Source of the DNA: Novosphingobium sp. MW5
GTDB lineage: Bacteria > Pseudomonadota > Alphaproteobacteria > Sphingomonadales > Sphingomonadaceae
Reading direction: 5' to 3'
DNA length: 64,000 bases
NCBI GenBank assembly: GCA_025938935.1
Contig: JAPCWB010000001.1
Coordinates: 806,001-870,000 of the forward strand
The translations under genes and the position numbers were made by a program. Positions within the stretch are counted from its first letter, which is position 1. The number at the start of each line of letters is the position of its first letter. The notes below the pieces were generated by a model. It saw only the letters and a list, made by a program, of their open reading frames with translations, ran no database searches and was not told where the DNA came from. Of the stretch, positions 54,175-63,944 are shown piece after piece.

Positions 54175-55890
54175 TCATGGCCAGTTCTGGCCGCGGTTCT
54201 CAGAAGCCGCTTTTCCTGTCCTGAGGTGGTTCTGAGAGGATCTGTGGGCCGCGTCGCTTACGCGAGATCCCAACGCCTTGCGCTGATCGGCCCATTCGAC
54301 CGGAAGCTCACCGCAGCGCAGCAGCGCGCGTGCGGTCAGTTCAACAGGCTGGCGGCCTTCGAGAATCGCAAGCGTAATGTCGGGAGCGAGGAAGCGCAGC
54401 CGCGCCAAACGGACGAGATGACTGCGCTCCACGGGGTTGGCCGAACGAGGCTCGCTGGTCAGCTTCTTCCAAGCTGCCCAGCCCCGGCGGACCAAATCGA
54501 TGAGATGCTGATCCCGGTTGGCGGGCCGCGAATCGGGTGCGGCGTAGACCAGCCGAAGCTCGATTCCACGGCGTTTGAGCGAGACCGGTGCAACCAGGAC
54601 AATTGGATCGCGAATCAAAACGTCTGCAGTGCCGACCTTCAGGGCATCGGCGAGCAGGCTCCGATCGAGTTCAATCCTGAGCGCATGAGTCTCGATGGAG
54701 ATGCGTGCATCAAGATGCTCGATTACTTCGCGCAGTGCCCCGCTGTCCCCAGCTGCCGGTGCGAGCCGGGCAGCGTGTGAGATAGCCGTGTCTTGCAGGC
54801 CGAGCGTGCCAAGTTCGGTATCAAGCCGGACGGGATCGCAGAGCAGTCGCTCCAAGCATTGCTGAACCAGCGCTTCGACGTCACCGGCGGGAAGGCGCCA
54901 GCCGTTGCGGTTGTCGCGGATACTGCTGACGTAGTAACGGTAATGCTTGCCGCACTTCTTGCCATGGGCGGCGTAGAGGCGCTGGCCCTCGGCATCGAAA
55001 ATCCGTCCGGCCAGCACGCTGATGGCGCCGGTGCGCGGGCGTTTAGCCGCATCGCTGAGCCGGGCCTGCACCTTGTTCCAGAGGTCGGGATCGATGATTG
55101 CATCATGCTCGCCAGGGTGAACTTGGCCCTTGTGATTGATCTCACCGAGGTAGATGTGGTTGCCGAGAATGTGGCGGAGGCCGCCGGGTCGAAAGGGCGC
55201 TCCGCCATATAGTCGCCCGCTGCGGGTGATCCGTTGCTTGGACCGGACGCCTCGGCTTTTGAGGTCTTCGGCGAGGCTTTCGATTGATGGAGTATCCAGG
55301 TACTGCGTGAAGATCAGACGGACCATTTCGGCCTCGGCCGGGTTGATCGTCAGCTTGCGGTCGATAACATCGTAGCCGATCGGCACTGGCCCGCCCATCC
55401 ACATGCCTTTTCGCTTGGAAGCAGCAATCTTGTCGCGGATCCGCTCACCGGTGACTTCGCGCTCGAACTGGGCGAATGAGAGGAGGACGTTGAGCGTCAA
55501 CCGGCCCATCGAGTTGGTGGTGTTGAATGCTTGGGTGACGCTGACGAAGCTGGCCCCCGCTTCGTCGAGCACTTCGACAATCTTTGCGAAGTCGATCAGA
55601 CGCCGGGTCAGCCGATCGACCTTGTAGACGACGATGACATCGACCTTGTGCTCGCGAACATCGGCGAGCAGCCGCTGCATCGCCGGCCGATCCATTGTCC
55701 CGCCTGAAATCCCGCCGTCGTCATAGTGATCCGGCAACAGGGTCCAGCCTTCGTGCTGCTGCGACATGACATAGGCAGCACAGGCCTCGCGCTGGGCATC
55801 GAGGCTGTTGAAGGACTGTTCGAGGCCCTCTTCGGTCGATTTTCGCGTATAGATCGCGCAACGCACGGGCGTTGGCACTGCCCGGCTCAT
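54175..55890 (-). CDS. Serine site-specific recombinase (resolvase/recombinase family)
   Basis: A 571-residue large serine recombinase. The resolvase domain starts RCAIYTRKSTEEGLEQSFNSLDAQ, with the catalytic serine in YTRKSTEE (about residue 17), and carries VYKVDRLTRRL and the FEREVTGERIRDKIAASKRKG helix. The Recombinase domain has SRGVRSKQ and GAPFRPGGLRHILGNHIYLGEI. The C-terminus is helical and probably DNA binding. It likely drives integration and excision of this element. The start at 55890 overlaps the DUF2924 stop (ATGA). Confidence 0.93.
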   Translation of the reverse strand: MSRAVPTPVRCAIYTRKSTEEGLEQSFNSLDAQREACAAYVMSQQHEGWTLLPDHYDDGGISGGTMDRPAMQRLLADVREHKVDVIVVYKVDRLTRRLIDFAKIVEVLDEAGASFVSVTQAFNTTNSMGRLTLNVLLSFAQFEREVTGERIRDKIAASKRKGMWMGGPVPIGYDVIDRKLTINPAEAEMVRLIFTQYLDTPSIESLAEDLKSRGVRSKQRITRSGRLYGGAPFRPGGLRHILGNHIYLGEINHKGQVHPGEHDAIIDPDLWNKVQARLSDAAKRPRTGAISVLAGRIFDAEGQRLYAAHGKKCGKHYRYYVSSIRDNRNGWRLPAGDVEALVQQCLERLLCDPVRLDTELGTLGLQDTAISHAARLAPAAGDSGALREVIEHLDARISIETHALRIELDRSLLADALKVGTADVLIRDPIVLVAPVSLKRRGIELRLVYAAPDSRPANRDQHLIDLVRRGWAAWKKLTSEPRSANPVERSHLVRLARLRFLAPDITLAILEGRQPVELTARALLRCGELPVEWADQRKALGSRVSDAAHRSSQNHLRTGKAASENRGQNWP

Positions 55891-56309
55891 CCCCTGCCAC
55901 CCCGCTTCAGCCCGAAGAAGCGCGGACCCGACCATTGCGCCCCGGTGATGTGCCGGGCGATCATCGAGAGTGAGCTCCAAGGCCGGCCCGCGAACTCGAA
56001 GCCGTCCGCGGTCACCAGCACCGTGTACATCGTCCCGCTCCACTCGCGCACCAACCGGGTGCCGGGCTTCAGCTTTAGCGGCGCGGGCATAGCACTCGTC
56101 TGGTCAGCTGATACGGCCTCGAGCTGCTTGCGCACCACCAGCGGCAGTCCACCAGACTTGCGCTCCTGGCGCTCATGAGCCAGCGCGCGGCGCAGCAGCG
56201 ATGGTGCCACCTCTGGCATCGGTGTATCGAATGTTTCCATCCACGCCGATGCCAAGGTTTCGCCACTCATTGCCGCAATATGCTTGAGGTCGGTTGCCAG
56301 CCAACCCAT
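55887..56309 (-). CDS. DUF2924 domain protein
   Basis: A 140-residue protein of the DUF2924 family. It contains PSLLRRALAHERQERKSGG, LKPGTRLVREWSGTMYTVLVTADGFEFAGRPWSSLSMIARHITGAQWSGPRFFGL split over its second half. The family is found almost only beside serine recombinases in alphaproteobacterial elements and is presumed to act as recombinase accessory factor or regulator. It overlaps its neighbours on both sides (ATGA with the recombinase; one shared base with DUF3489). Confidence 0.9.
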   Translation of the reverse strand: MGWLATDLKHIAAMSGETLASAWMETFDTPMPEVAPSLLRRALAHERQERKSGGLPLVVRKQLEAVSADQTSAMPAPLKLKPGTRLVREWSGTMYTVLVTADGFEFAGRPWSSLSMIARHITGAQWSGPRFFGLKRGGRG

Positions 56310-56620
56310 CAGGCAGCTCCAACTCCGTCGATCCGGTAGCTGCGGATCCCATCGGACTTTTCGCTAACGATTGTGCGCCCTTTCTTCTTGAGGCCGGTCA
56401 GTGCGGCGCGGGTAGTGTGGGGCAGCCAGCCGGTAGCGGCCACCAGCTGGTCGATCGTCACGCCTTCTGGCCGACGAAGTAGGTCGAGCACCAGGTCGGT
56501 CTTGGTCTGCCTCGCAGGCAGAGCCTGGTCGGCAGCCTGTTGGTTCGGTTCACGGGCCATTTTGCGCGGACGCTTGGTCCCCTGCTTGGCATCGGCATTG
56601 GCTTCGGTCGAGTTAGTCAT
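56309..56620 (-). CDS. DUF3489 domain protein
   Basis: A 103-residue protein. After a basic N-terminus, the DUF3489 domain reads KTDLVLDLLRRPEGVTIDQL and ATGWLPHTTRAALTGLKKKG, a winged-helix-like DNA-binding unit. The start at ATG 56620 has GGAG at good distance. DUF3489-DUF2924-recombinase is a recurrent module, and this protein is likely its transcriptional or directional regulator. Confidence 0.88.
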   Translation of the reverse strand: MTNSTEANADAKQGTKRPRKMAREPNQQAADQALPARQTKTDLVLDLLRRPEGVTIDQLVAATGWLPHTTRAALTGLKKKGRTIVSEKSDGIRSYRIDGVGAA

Positions 56621-56956
56621 GGGTGGTTCTCCGTGCGAGGCAGCGACCATTCGCTGCTTCCACCACCCAAGGCCCTGCCGATCGCGTCGGTCAGGGCGGC
56701 GGCCGTTCACCCGGGCCGCGATTCAATGACAGCACCAATGCTTGGCTTTTCATGGAAGTCCAATCGAATGTCAGCTCTGTTTGACAGTCCGGAACGACGG
56801 CTTATGGACTGCAAAAACGAGATAGCGGCCATTCGGATGCGTAGTGCCCGGAGGCGGCTGCCGACCAGCCGGCGCCGTTCCCGTTTCCGCCGATCCCGCG
56901 CGGCCCTTTCGTCTGGCGCGGGATTCCCCCGCCCCGAACGGGCCGAAATTCGGTCG

Positions 56957-57823
56957 CTATGCGGCCCGACGTGCCAGCCCGTTCTCGATCAACTGCCTCA
57001 CACCTGCCGAGCCCAGCTTGTTGTGCAGGCCATTGTAGGTCTGACCGCTGCCGTTCCAGACGCTGGCCTTGCCGACCAGCATGAGATCGCCGCGGAGTAT
57101 CCGGTTCACCAGTCGCGCGGAATCCGGCAGTGGATCCTCGGGATCCTGCGTGAAGCCGCGGTCCCACGCGCCGCGCTCGGCATACTCCCCACCGCCAAGA
57201 TCGACGAGTTCCTCATGGTCGCGGATCCGCCTCGGCGTGTCATCGTCCTCATCCGTCAGATACACCCCGGCCTCTGGCAGTTCCATCTGCTCGATGTAGA
57301 GGTAAGATTCCGCCGGCTCCGCCTCGATGCGCTCCAGTCGGAGACGAACGGGCCGCCCGATGTAGACAAGACGGTCGGTGACGCGGAATTCGAGGCAGCC
57401 GGGCTCAGACCGCGAGAGGCGCACACCGGTGAGGTCGTGGCCGCCACCCGCCGGGAAGTGGCAATGATTCTGCCCGGATCCCATGAACGCTTCCAGCACT
57501 CGTGCAATGTCTGGAAGGCTGTCCCAAGACAGGGAAGCGGAGCCGTAGGCACCCGGCACGCCATTGATCCTCTCCACCCATTCGGCACGGCTGCGTGCAC
57601 GGTATGCTTCGCGCTGGCTGATAGGTTGGCTCTGGATTGTCGCGGACGGTGTCTTCGCCTGATCGATCACGTGATTGGCGTGCGCGAAGTTCTGGAAGCC
57701 TGCCTGCATGGATGCAGCATCGAGCGCGGCGCTTCTCGCAAGCGTCGAGATGGATTGCAGCCGCTTGGCTAACCGCTTGATGCCTGCAATGGTCGTCGGA
57801 CGCAGTTTTTTGATATCGGACAT
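56957..57823 (-). CDS. DUF5623-like protein of mobile elements
   Basis: A 288-residue protein. The N-terminus (RPTTIAGIKRLAKRLQSIST and ALDAASMQAGFQNFAHANHV) matches the start of a family often found on plasmids and integrative elements, which I believe is DUF5623. The rest (WVERINGVPGAYGSASLSWD, YLYIEQMELPEAGVYLTDED) has no recognised function. I chose ATG 57823, with GGGAG six bases upstream, rather than the longer frame from 57997. It is divergent from the 1248-residue nuclease-like protein. Confidence 0.6.
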   Translation of the reverse strand: MSDIKKLRPTTIAGIKRLAKRLQSISTLARSAALDAASMQAGFQNFAHANHVIDQAKTPSATIQSQPISQREAYRARSRAEWVERINGVPGAYGSASLSWDSLPDIARVLEAFMGSGQNHCHFPAGGGHDLTGVRLSRSEPGCLEFRVTDRLVYIGRPVRLRLERIEAEPAESYLYIEQMELPEAGVYLTDEDDDTPRRIRDHEELVDLGGGEYAERGAWDRGFTQDPEDPLPDSARLVNRILRGDLMLVGKASVWNGSGQTYNGLHNKLGSAGVRQLIENGLARRAA

Positions 57824-58045
57824 GTCATTCTCCCGATCCATACTGCCAAGCGTCGCCCGCCCACCACCTAGCAACGGATCCGAAGAGGACCGTCGTTTCA
57901 TCAGAACAGTACCGATGACGGCTTCGCTGCTGGCGGGCGGCAGGCTCCTGTAGAGAGCCTTACCGGCAATATAGGCGTCGGGTGGAAATACGAACACCCC
58001 CTTTCGTATGACTCACGCGACGACAGTATCTGCTATGTCGGAGAC
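57824..58045. promoter_or_regulatory. Divergent promoter region of the element's cargo
   Basis: About 222 bases between two outward-facing genes must hold both promoters. A GGAG (58039-58042) directly precedes the ATG at 58046. I could not identify clear -35/-10 hexamers or an operator. Confidence 0.4.
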
Positions 58046-61000
58046 ATGGCTCGTGAAGATATGAAATGGAATGCGTGGAGAAGCTTCGGTGCGTTGGCCG
58101 CATCTGACGCCACGCTGAGACTGTCCGGCACCTCAGTTCGGCTTACGGCGCTCATACGTCGCCTGAGCCATTGCTCATTTCATGAGCTGGCGAGTGCTGT
58201 AGGCGGACTTCTCACGGAATCCGAAAACCAGCCAGCGACCTTCAGGCTCGAGATGCTCGCCACGCTCGCGGCCGTGCATGCAGATGGCGCACGCGCGCCA
58301 TCCGCAGCGCATCTGCGCGAGTGGCTGAACGATGCTCTACTGCGAGACGACATCGGTCAGCTTGAGGATCCGGTCGAAGACGTCTTCGTGTCGAACGTGC
58401 CCTCTCCCGAAGGCAATCGGCGCCTGTTCGACGGACTGTGGGGTGACAATGATACTGGTGTGAGGGCGCTGCTGCAGGCAGTGTTACGCTTCAGCGACCG
58501 CGAATGGGCAGCGGACGCCCTCGTCTCCTGCCTTGCGCTGCTCAAGCTGAGTGACGTCCTCGCCCAGCGGAGCGGCCTGGAACGATATGCTCTGTCAGCG
58601 GGACAGCCGAAGCAGAAACTGCGGATCGTCAGCAAAGGCCTGGAGGAGGCGAAGGCTCGGGTGACCTTCTCGGTCAGCGACCTGCATGGCCTCGCCATTC
58701 CCGCGCCGTTGCTCCGCCCGTTTGTGCTTTTGGATGAGCATCGCGCGCAGATCGAGGGCGAGACCCTCGGCAACACGACGTTCGAGAGGCGGCCGCTCAT
58801 ATGGAATGGCAAGGCCATCGTCGTGGCGCTTCCGACTGCCATAGGCGCCGCCATCCGCAGGTACATCATCGAGTGCGCGCGCGAAGCGGGAGATCTGCCC
58901 GAGGTGGAGGATCTCGTCGCGAACCTCCATCTGGCCGAACTGGCGGGCCCGGGGCTGGCAGGCCTCCGGCTCAAGGGCATCCGGTCGCCACAGCCTATGA
59001 TCGATCGCTGCCGCGACTTCGTGGCTGAATTCGACGATGGCGGCGTGATCCACGTGGTACATGTCCACGAAGACCTATCCGACGCGTTGGACCAAGGGCT
59101 TCGCTCCCTTCAGCGTCTTCCCTCGGAACTGACTGCGGCCCTCATCGCGACATCGACGGAACTGGCCGGCAAGGCCGGCTATCGGCGGGGGCTGACCGTC
59201 GTCGTTCACGCGGGTATCGGCCGGGGCTTCGCGACTATGCTGCCGGAATCGATAGACGGCTGGCACTTCACGGGGATCGAGCAGTCCGACTTGGCCCGCA
59301 TGTGGTGCGAGCATGACTTTGACGCCCTTCGTCTTTGGAAGATCCTCGACCAGGACAGTCACCTGGCTTCCCGGGGCTACGGGATTCATAACGTCAATGG
59401 ACTCGTCAACCTATACGGGTTCATGCAGGCGCATTCGATGGCGATCGTGCCGGACGAAGTCGCGCCTGGTCCCTTCGAGGTCGCGACGAACTTCATTGCC
59501 AACGTCCGCCAGCGTCTTCGGTCCCTGATCGACGCCCATGTCGCGCGAGGACCCGGCGCAGGCCACTGGGTCGAGGTCCAGCGCTCCGGCCTTGACGTTT
59601 TCTTCAGCGAGGTTGAAAGGCTTCCCCTCTATTCGAGTGTCGCAGAAGCCGCCAGCGGACGCCTGCTATCCTGTGTGGAGACGGCTTCACGTCCATGGTG
59701 GATAGAACTGGTCGATGCGGCCGTGACCCCGACCGGGAAGTCAGTGGAGTATCAGGTCTGGGACGCGGCTCAGAACTGGCTGGTGCGGGCAGCCCCCCGC
59801 TTGGACGGTTTGCTGCCCGACCTCCCGGCGGGCAAGATCAGCATCAGCATCTCCGTCCCTGGTGCGGACGAGATCGGCGGTGCGTCACCTTCATCGGACG
59901 CTGCGTTCGGTCCGCCCAGGGTGGATATCGATGACGGCGCGATCGTGATTGCCTGTGGAGCAGACCACCTCCGGAGTTTTGGCCGGGCCGAGAACATCGG
60001 CGAGCGCCTGATAATCGGGGCGATCATCCGCGGAGCCTGCGCTCTGTCAGGCGCGGACATCGATCACGATGGTGTCGAGGCACTGTCTCTCGATATTGCC
60101 GGATCGACGCAGGCGCGATTCTTCCACATGCTGCCGCCACGCACACCGAGCGCGTTGGTCTATGCTGCCGCGGGTCTCGGACGGCCTCGCCTGCTCCAGC
60201 AGGAGGATCTTTCATGGAGTCGCTTTGGCCTGGCCGGCGTTTCGGGCTGGACTGGTCGTAGCGGCCCCCTGTCTGCAAACGACGCGTCCACCGTTCTTAA
60301 CGCCGCGGTCGAGGCGCTCTGGGGGCGGGTCCATGCGCTCATGATGACGTTCGATCGGGAGAGGCTGGCCACCTTCACGCTGAACAATCACGATCGTGTC
60401 GCATGGGATCGGCAGCAATGGGCGCAGACCGCGTCGGCGCTTCTGGCGCTGTATCGCGACCAGGCGGACATCGTATCGGCGTTCAACCACATGGAGTCGA
60501 AGCGCGGCATGGCGTCCCTCGCCAGCCGCGTGATCGCGGAAATGGCGATATGCGCATGTCCGGAGACGGGCGGCATGGACGTCACCCAGGCCGACTTCGA
60601 TAAAATGCTCGCCGATGTCGCTGTCATCATCGAGTGTGCCAACCAGAGCGATGCGATCCGCTGGGATCTGGTCGCAAGCATGCCCGTGGTCACCCCCAGT
60701 GGTGCGTTGACCTTCGACGGCTCGTTCCAGCGGACCCAGCAGCGCCCCTATTACGAGGCCCAGGGAGAGCGTGATTTTCGGGGCTCCGCAAAGGATTACG
60801 AGAGCAATTTCAGCTCAGTCTCGGCAGCGTCCGCCTTGAAGATCGACATGCAGTGGAAGGCGGCGATCGAAGCCGAATACGCGATCAGCCTTCAGGGGCT
60901 GGTTCGGCTTGCGAGCGGATTGGCCAACGAGGCTGCGGCGGCTGGCAGTAACATGCTTCGTCTCACACAGAGCGAACTGGTCGGGCGCATCGCGGGCCCG

Positions 61001-61792
61001 GTGGATGACGAGCCCGCGATCGATGCGGATCGCTGCTATGATGCGTTGTCACTTCGTCCGCGGGCCGCGTGGGACGAGGAGAATCCGGCTGGCGCCAAGA
61101 AGCGCGACTGGTATCCTTGGCGCTTCAATCGGAGGCTTTCACTTCTTCAGCGTCCGTTCCTCCAAGTCGGCGGCGGCGAGGATCCTGTCATTCTGGTCTA
61201 TCCGACCCTTCTGGACCATTTCGTTCAGCGGCTTCTCGAAACCGGGAAAGGACTGCTGCCGGTCGAACTGTATTCGACGAAGGAGATGCGCAGCTGGATC
61301 GGCACCGCCGTCAATCGTGAAGGGCATGCGTTCAACCGCCGGGTGACAAATCGGATGATCGAGATCGGATGGAAGGCCCGGCCCGATGTGAAGCTGACGG
61401 AACTCGGTGGCAGACAGGAGTTGGGAGATGTCGATGTCCTTGCCTGGCACGAGGAATCCGGACGTGTCCTAGCCATCGAATGCAAGCGCCTTCAGCGTGC
61501 CCGCTCGATCGGTGAGATCGGGGAGAGGCTGCAGGAGTATGCGACCCTCGCTTCCCCGGGTGGCAAGCGCACGCCCATCCAGAAGCATCTCGACCGGATC
61601 ACATTCCTGAAGGCCCAACCGGCTGAGTTGGCCAGGGTGACCGGCATATCGGTCGATCGCCTTCAGCTGGATTCCGCCCTGATCACGGATCATCTGGTGC
61701 CAATGCAGTTCTCCAAGCGAGCCCAGGCCCTGGTGGATCATATCGTCGACTTCCGCAGCATCGAGGCTAATCTTTCGCCTAACCGAATTTAG
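58046..61792 (+). CDS. Large unrecognised protein with C-terminal PD-(D/E)XK nuclease-like domain
   Basis: A 1248-residue cytosolic protein without signal peptide or membrane segments. I recognise no family in residues 1-~1050; no Walker A motif, helicase motif or kinase motif is evident. Residues ~1095-1180 look like a restriction-endonuclease core: NRRVTNRMIEIGWKARPD, then GDVDVLAW with D1130, and VLAIECKRL with E1145-x-K1147 (spacing D-x14-E-x-K), followed by a helical IGEIGERLQEYA. Its placement in a recombinase element as a solo large gene fits an anti-phage effector, with the N-terminal kilobase-scale region as possible sensor. This role is inference. Confidence 0.8.
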   Translation: MAREDMKWNAWRSFGALAASDATLRLSGTSVRLTALIRRLSHCSFHELASAVGGLLTESENQPATFRLEMLATLAAVHADGARAPSAAHLREWLNDALLRDDIGQLEDPVEDVFVSNVPSPEGNRRLFDGLWGDNDTGVRALLQAVLRFSDREWAADALVSCLALLKLSDVLAQRSGLERYALSAGQPKQKLRIVSKGLEEAKARVTFSVSDLHGLAIPAPLLRPFVLLDEHRAQIEGETLGNTTFERRPLIWNGKAIVVALPTAIGAAIRRYIIECAREAGDLPEVEDLVANLHLAELAGPGLAGLRLKGIRSPQPMIDRCRDFVAEFDDGGVIHVVHVHEDLSDALDQGLRSLQRLPSELTAALIATSTELAGKAGYRRGLTVVVHAGIGRGFATMLPESIDGWHFTGIEQSDLARMWCEHDFDALRLWKILDQDSHLASRGYGIHNVNGLVNLYGFMQAHSMAIVPDEVAPGPFEVATNFIANVRQRLRSLIDAHVARGPGAGHWVEVQRSGLDVFFSEVERLPLYSSVAEAASGRLLSCVETASRPWWIELVDAAVTPTGKSVEYQVWDAAQNWLVRAAPRLDGLLPDLPAGKISISISVPGADEIGGASPSSDAAFGPPRVDIDDGAIVIACGADHLRSFGRAENIGERLIIGAIIRGACALSGADIDHDGVEALSLDIAGSTQARFFHMLPPRTPSALVYAAAGLGRPRLLQQEDLSWSRFGLAGVSGWTGRSGPLSANDASTVLNAAVEALWGRVHALMMTFDRERLATFTLNNHDRVAWDRQQWAQTASALLALYRDQADIVSAFNHMESKRGMASLASRVIAEMAICACPETGGMDVTQADFDKMLADVAVIIECANQSDAIRWDLVASMPVVTPSGALTFDGSFQRTQQRPYYEAQGERDFRGSAKDYESNFSSVSAASALKIDMQWKAAIEAEYAISLQGLVRLASGLANEAAAAGSNMLRLTQSELVGRIAGPVDDEPAIDADRCYDALSLRPRAAWDEENPAGAKKRDWYPWRFNRRLSLLQRPFLQVGGGEDPVILVYPTLLDHFVQRLLETGKGLLPVELYSTKEMRSWIGTAVNREGHAFNRRVTNRMIEIGWKARPDVKLTELGGRQELGDVDVLAWHEESGRVLAIECKRLQRARSIGEIGERLQEYATLASPGGKRTPIQKHLDRITFLKAQPAELARVTGISVDRLQLDSALITDHLVPMQFSKRAQALVDHIVDFRSIEANLSPNRI

Positions 61793-62237
61793 AGGATTTC
61801 CGATCAGCTGCCGACAGGATTTGGCGATAGCTGTCGTTTAGCGGACCGTATCGGAATGACGGCTTCGTCCCGGGCACAGTCATTCCAGGGCGCTGCGACG
61901 ATGATGAATCAACGATCGCGTTCGACGTCACCGCTTGCCGTCTGGAATGACGGTATTGTCAGCGGCGCCTGTCTGCAGGACGGGCGATTTGGAAAACGGC
62001 GGCTGTCGACCGGCTCGAGCCATTCAGTGGCGTTGATGTGAGCATCGGCTTTTGCTGAAATCCGCCTTTCGGTTCGCGCAAACCAGCCGATCGGTTTTGC
62101 GCTCCAGTCTCGATCATTTGAGAAAGATGCTGGAAGTCTCGATAGCAGCCGCTCTTTCGTGTGACCAGATTTACGGCCTGAGCGAAGCTTATTTGAAGTT
62201 GTCGGCGCACCTATCGAGGGTGCATCCTATGCGATTA
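61793..62237. other. Gene-poor gap between the two nuclease-like genes
   Basis: About 445 bases with no convincing gene. It includes the short inverted repeat GGAATGA / TCATTCC (61853-61859 and 61880-61886), another TGGAATGACGG copy at 61941, and AT-richer sequence. Short frames on both strands lack ribosome binding sites and plausible protein character. It may contain the promoter-distal terminators of the two convergent genes. Confidence 0.4.
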
Positions 62238-63593
62238 TCAAACCCATCCATGACGGCGGTTCCTGGACCACAGGATGACGTCGACACCTTCGGCGAGCGC
62301 GTAGGCCGCCGCTAGGTGGACGGCGTGCTCGTGATGGATTCTCAGGTTCTTGGCGACGGGACGGATGAGTGGATCCTTGGTCAAGCGCTCCCGGACCACA
62401 GCAATATCCGAGACGTCATTCGCCTTGTCCTGGCCGATCTCCTGAGTGACTGCCAGCACATAGGTGCTGGGCAAGATGCCGCCCAGCATTCGCTCGCGCG
62501 CGGTGTCGATGATCGCCAGCATCCGCTCGTCGAACAGGTTGTGCGCAAAGCGATTAAGCGCCTCCAGCGATGGCGCTCGCTTCTCCTGGACGCACCAGCG
62601 CAGCCAAGTCTCAGCGCCCACTGTGATCGAAACTAGCGGCTTGTTAACGAGCGCGGCGTCCCGAGCGCCTTCGATATGGCGCAGCCAATGCGCCCAGCTC
62701 GATAACGGGCCGGTCTGCACACTTGTGATTCTGGCGATCATCTCAAGATCGGACCGGATCAATTTCGGCACGATCAGTGCAACCGGGGGAATGCCGCCCG
62801 CGTCGGCGCTGTTCGCACGCGGACGGCCTCCTACGTAAAATTCCGATGGCGCTCCCATCACCGGTGCTGGGCGCACATATCGGACGCCGTCCACGTCGAA
62901 AACCAGGTCGTGCACCTCACCCTTGCCGCCGCTCGGCTCGGTCTGTTGCATCAGCTTGGTCATGAACCGGTCGGAGAAGTCCTGAAATTTCTTCTGAAGT
63001 AGGTCGAACTCGGGAAAGGAATGGTCAACGCGGATCGGCACATAATTGCACGACCAAAGGATCACGCTATTGAGCCCGTCGCTGTGATAATAGCAGCCCG
63101 ACACGATCACGCCGTCGATATTGCTAGTGTCCTGGCGGATGCGGTTGGCCACCAGCTCCTCCAGCGTCTCATGGTTGAGCGCCGTATAGCCGTTGTTGAA
63201 GATCCACAGCACTGAACCCGTCGTGTTCGGCTTCTCGTCGCGAGTCTGGACAAGCTGCCGCTTCGCCTTCGCGACCACGCCCTTGATCGGTTGCTCGATC
63301 GCATTGCGGTATTTGCGCAGGTCGGGCTGGGGCAGCAGCGTTTCGTCGAGCACCACCACCGGGCGGCCAGGTTGAGTGTCCTTGAACAGCGCCGCCAGCT
63401 TTGCCTGGCGTTCCGGCTTGCCGAACCCTTCCTCATCGAGGAGCTTGAGTTCGATGACGGTGCCGCCAAGGACATAGTCAGCCCCGACCTCCTCGCGACG
63501 ATCCTGGTCGGGATGGGCGCGAACACCGCCGGCAGCCTCGACGATGTCGTCGATATCGGTCTCGGTCAGGGCGCGGATCGGGAATGCCTGCAT
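62238..63593 (-). CDS. Unrecognised protein with N-terminal PD-(D/E)XK-like motif
   Basis: A 451-residue cytosolic protein. Near the N-terminus it reads GADYVLGGTVIELKLLDEEGF, giving D39-x8-E48-x-K50, the pattern of a PD-(D/E)XK nuclease active site, preceded by a helix (ETDIDDIVEAAGG). The next 400 residues show a Rossmann-like middle (GSVLWIFNNGYTALN, NIDGVIVSGCYYHSD) and a helical C-terminus, none of which I recognise. It is convergent with the 1248-residue gene, so the two are probably not cotranscribed. A defence or element-maintenance role is inferred only from context. Confidence 0.7.
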   Translation of the reverse strand: MQAFPIRALTETDIDDIVEAAGGVRAHPDQDRREEVGADYVLGGTVIELKLLDEEGFGKPERQAKLAALFKDTQPGRPVVVLDETLLPQPDLRKYRNAIEQPIKGVVAKAKRQLVQTRDEKPNTTGSVLWIFNNGYTALNHETLEELVANRIRQDTSNIDGVIVSGCYYHSDGLNSVILWSCNYVPIRVDHSFPEFDLLQKKFQDFSDRFMTKLMQQTEPSGGKGEVHDLVFDVDGVRYVRPAPVMGAPSEFYVGGRPRANSADAGGIPPVALIVPKLIRSDLEMIARITSVQTGPLSSWAHWLRHIEGARDAALVNKPLVSITVGAETWLRWCVQEKRAPSLEALNRFAHNLFDERMLAIIDTARERMLGGILPSTYVLAVTQEIGQDKANDVSDIAVVRERLTKDPLIRPVAKNLRIHHEHAVHLAAAYALAEGVDVILWSRNRRHGWV

Positions 63594-63944
63594 TCACCAA
63601 GCATATGGTGAAGTGCAGGCGATGGCGAGGTGCCGTTACTTGCTTGGCTGGATTTAGGGCGAAGCAGCCTAGTTTGTTGAGCACGGCGAACAATGCATAA
63701 GCCATTTCGGCCGCTCGGCGGTCAAATTTCACACCCCTTGGAGCAGACGGTCAGCGAACAGGCAGTTATCGACCAGCTTAAGTCATTCGCCTATCGTGTT
63801 TTGAACGGCTGCTCCCTCGAAAATTCGCCATTCGCCCAGCGCGAAGCCGTCGGGCAGAATTGCAAAGGGCGACGGGTCCGGCCTAAGATCCCGCGAGAGC
63901 CGCGATTGGCGTCAGAGCCCCGCTGGGGATGCACGGATCAGCAG
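63594..63944. other. Region upstream of the 451-residue gene
   Basis: About 350 bases. It should contain the minus-strand promoter for the gene ending at 62238. A plus-strand frame from ATG 63693 stays open to the window edge, but its composition (few typical codons, scattered prolines and cysteines) does not look like protein, so I do not call it. Confidence 0.35.

Noticed and set aside
61856..62041. A 61-codon frame in the gap between the nuclease-like genes
   Set aside because: No ribosome binding site, low-complexity serine/arginine composition, overlaps an inverted repeat.
58046..63593. Classical restriction-modification system
   Set aside because: No methyltransferase motifs (such as DPPY, NPPY or PCQ) and no specificity subunit are visible near the nuclease-like genes.
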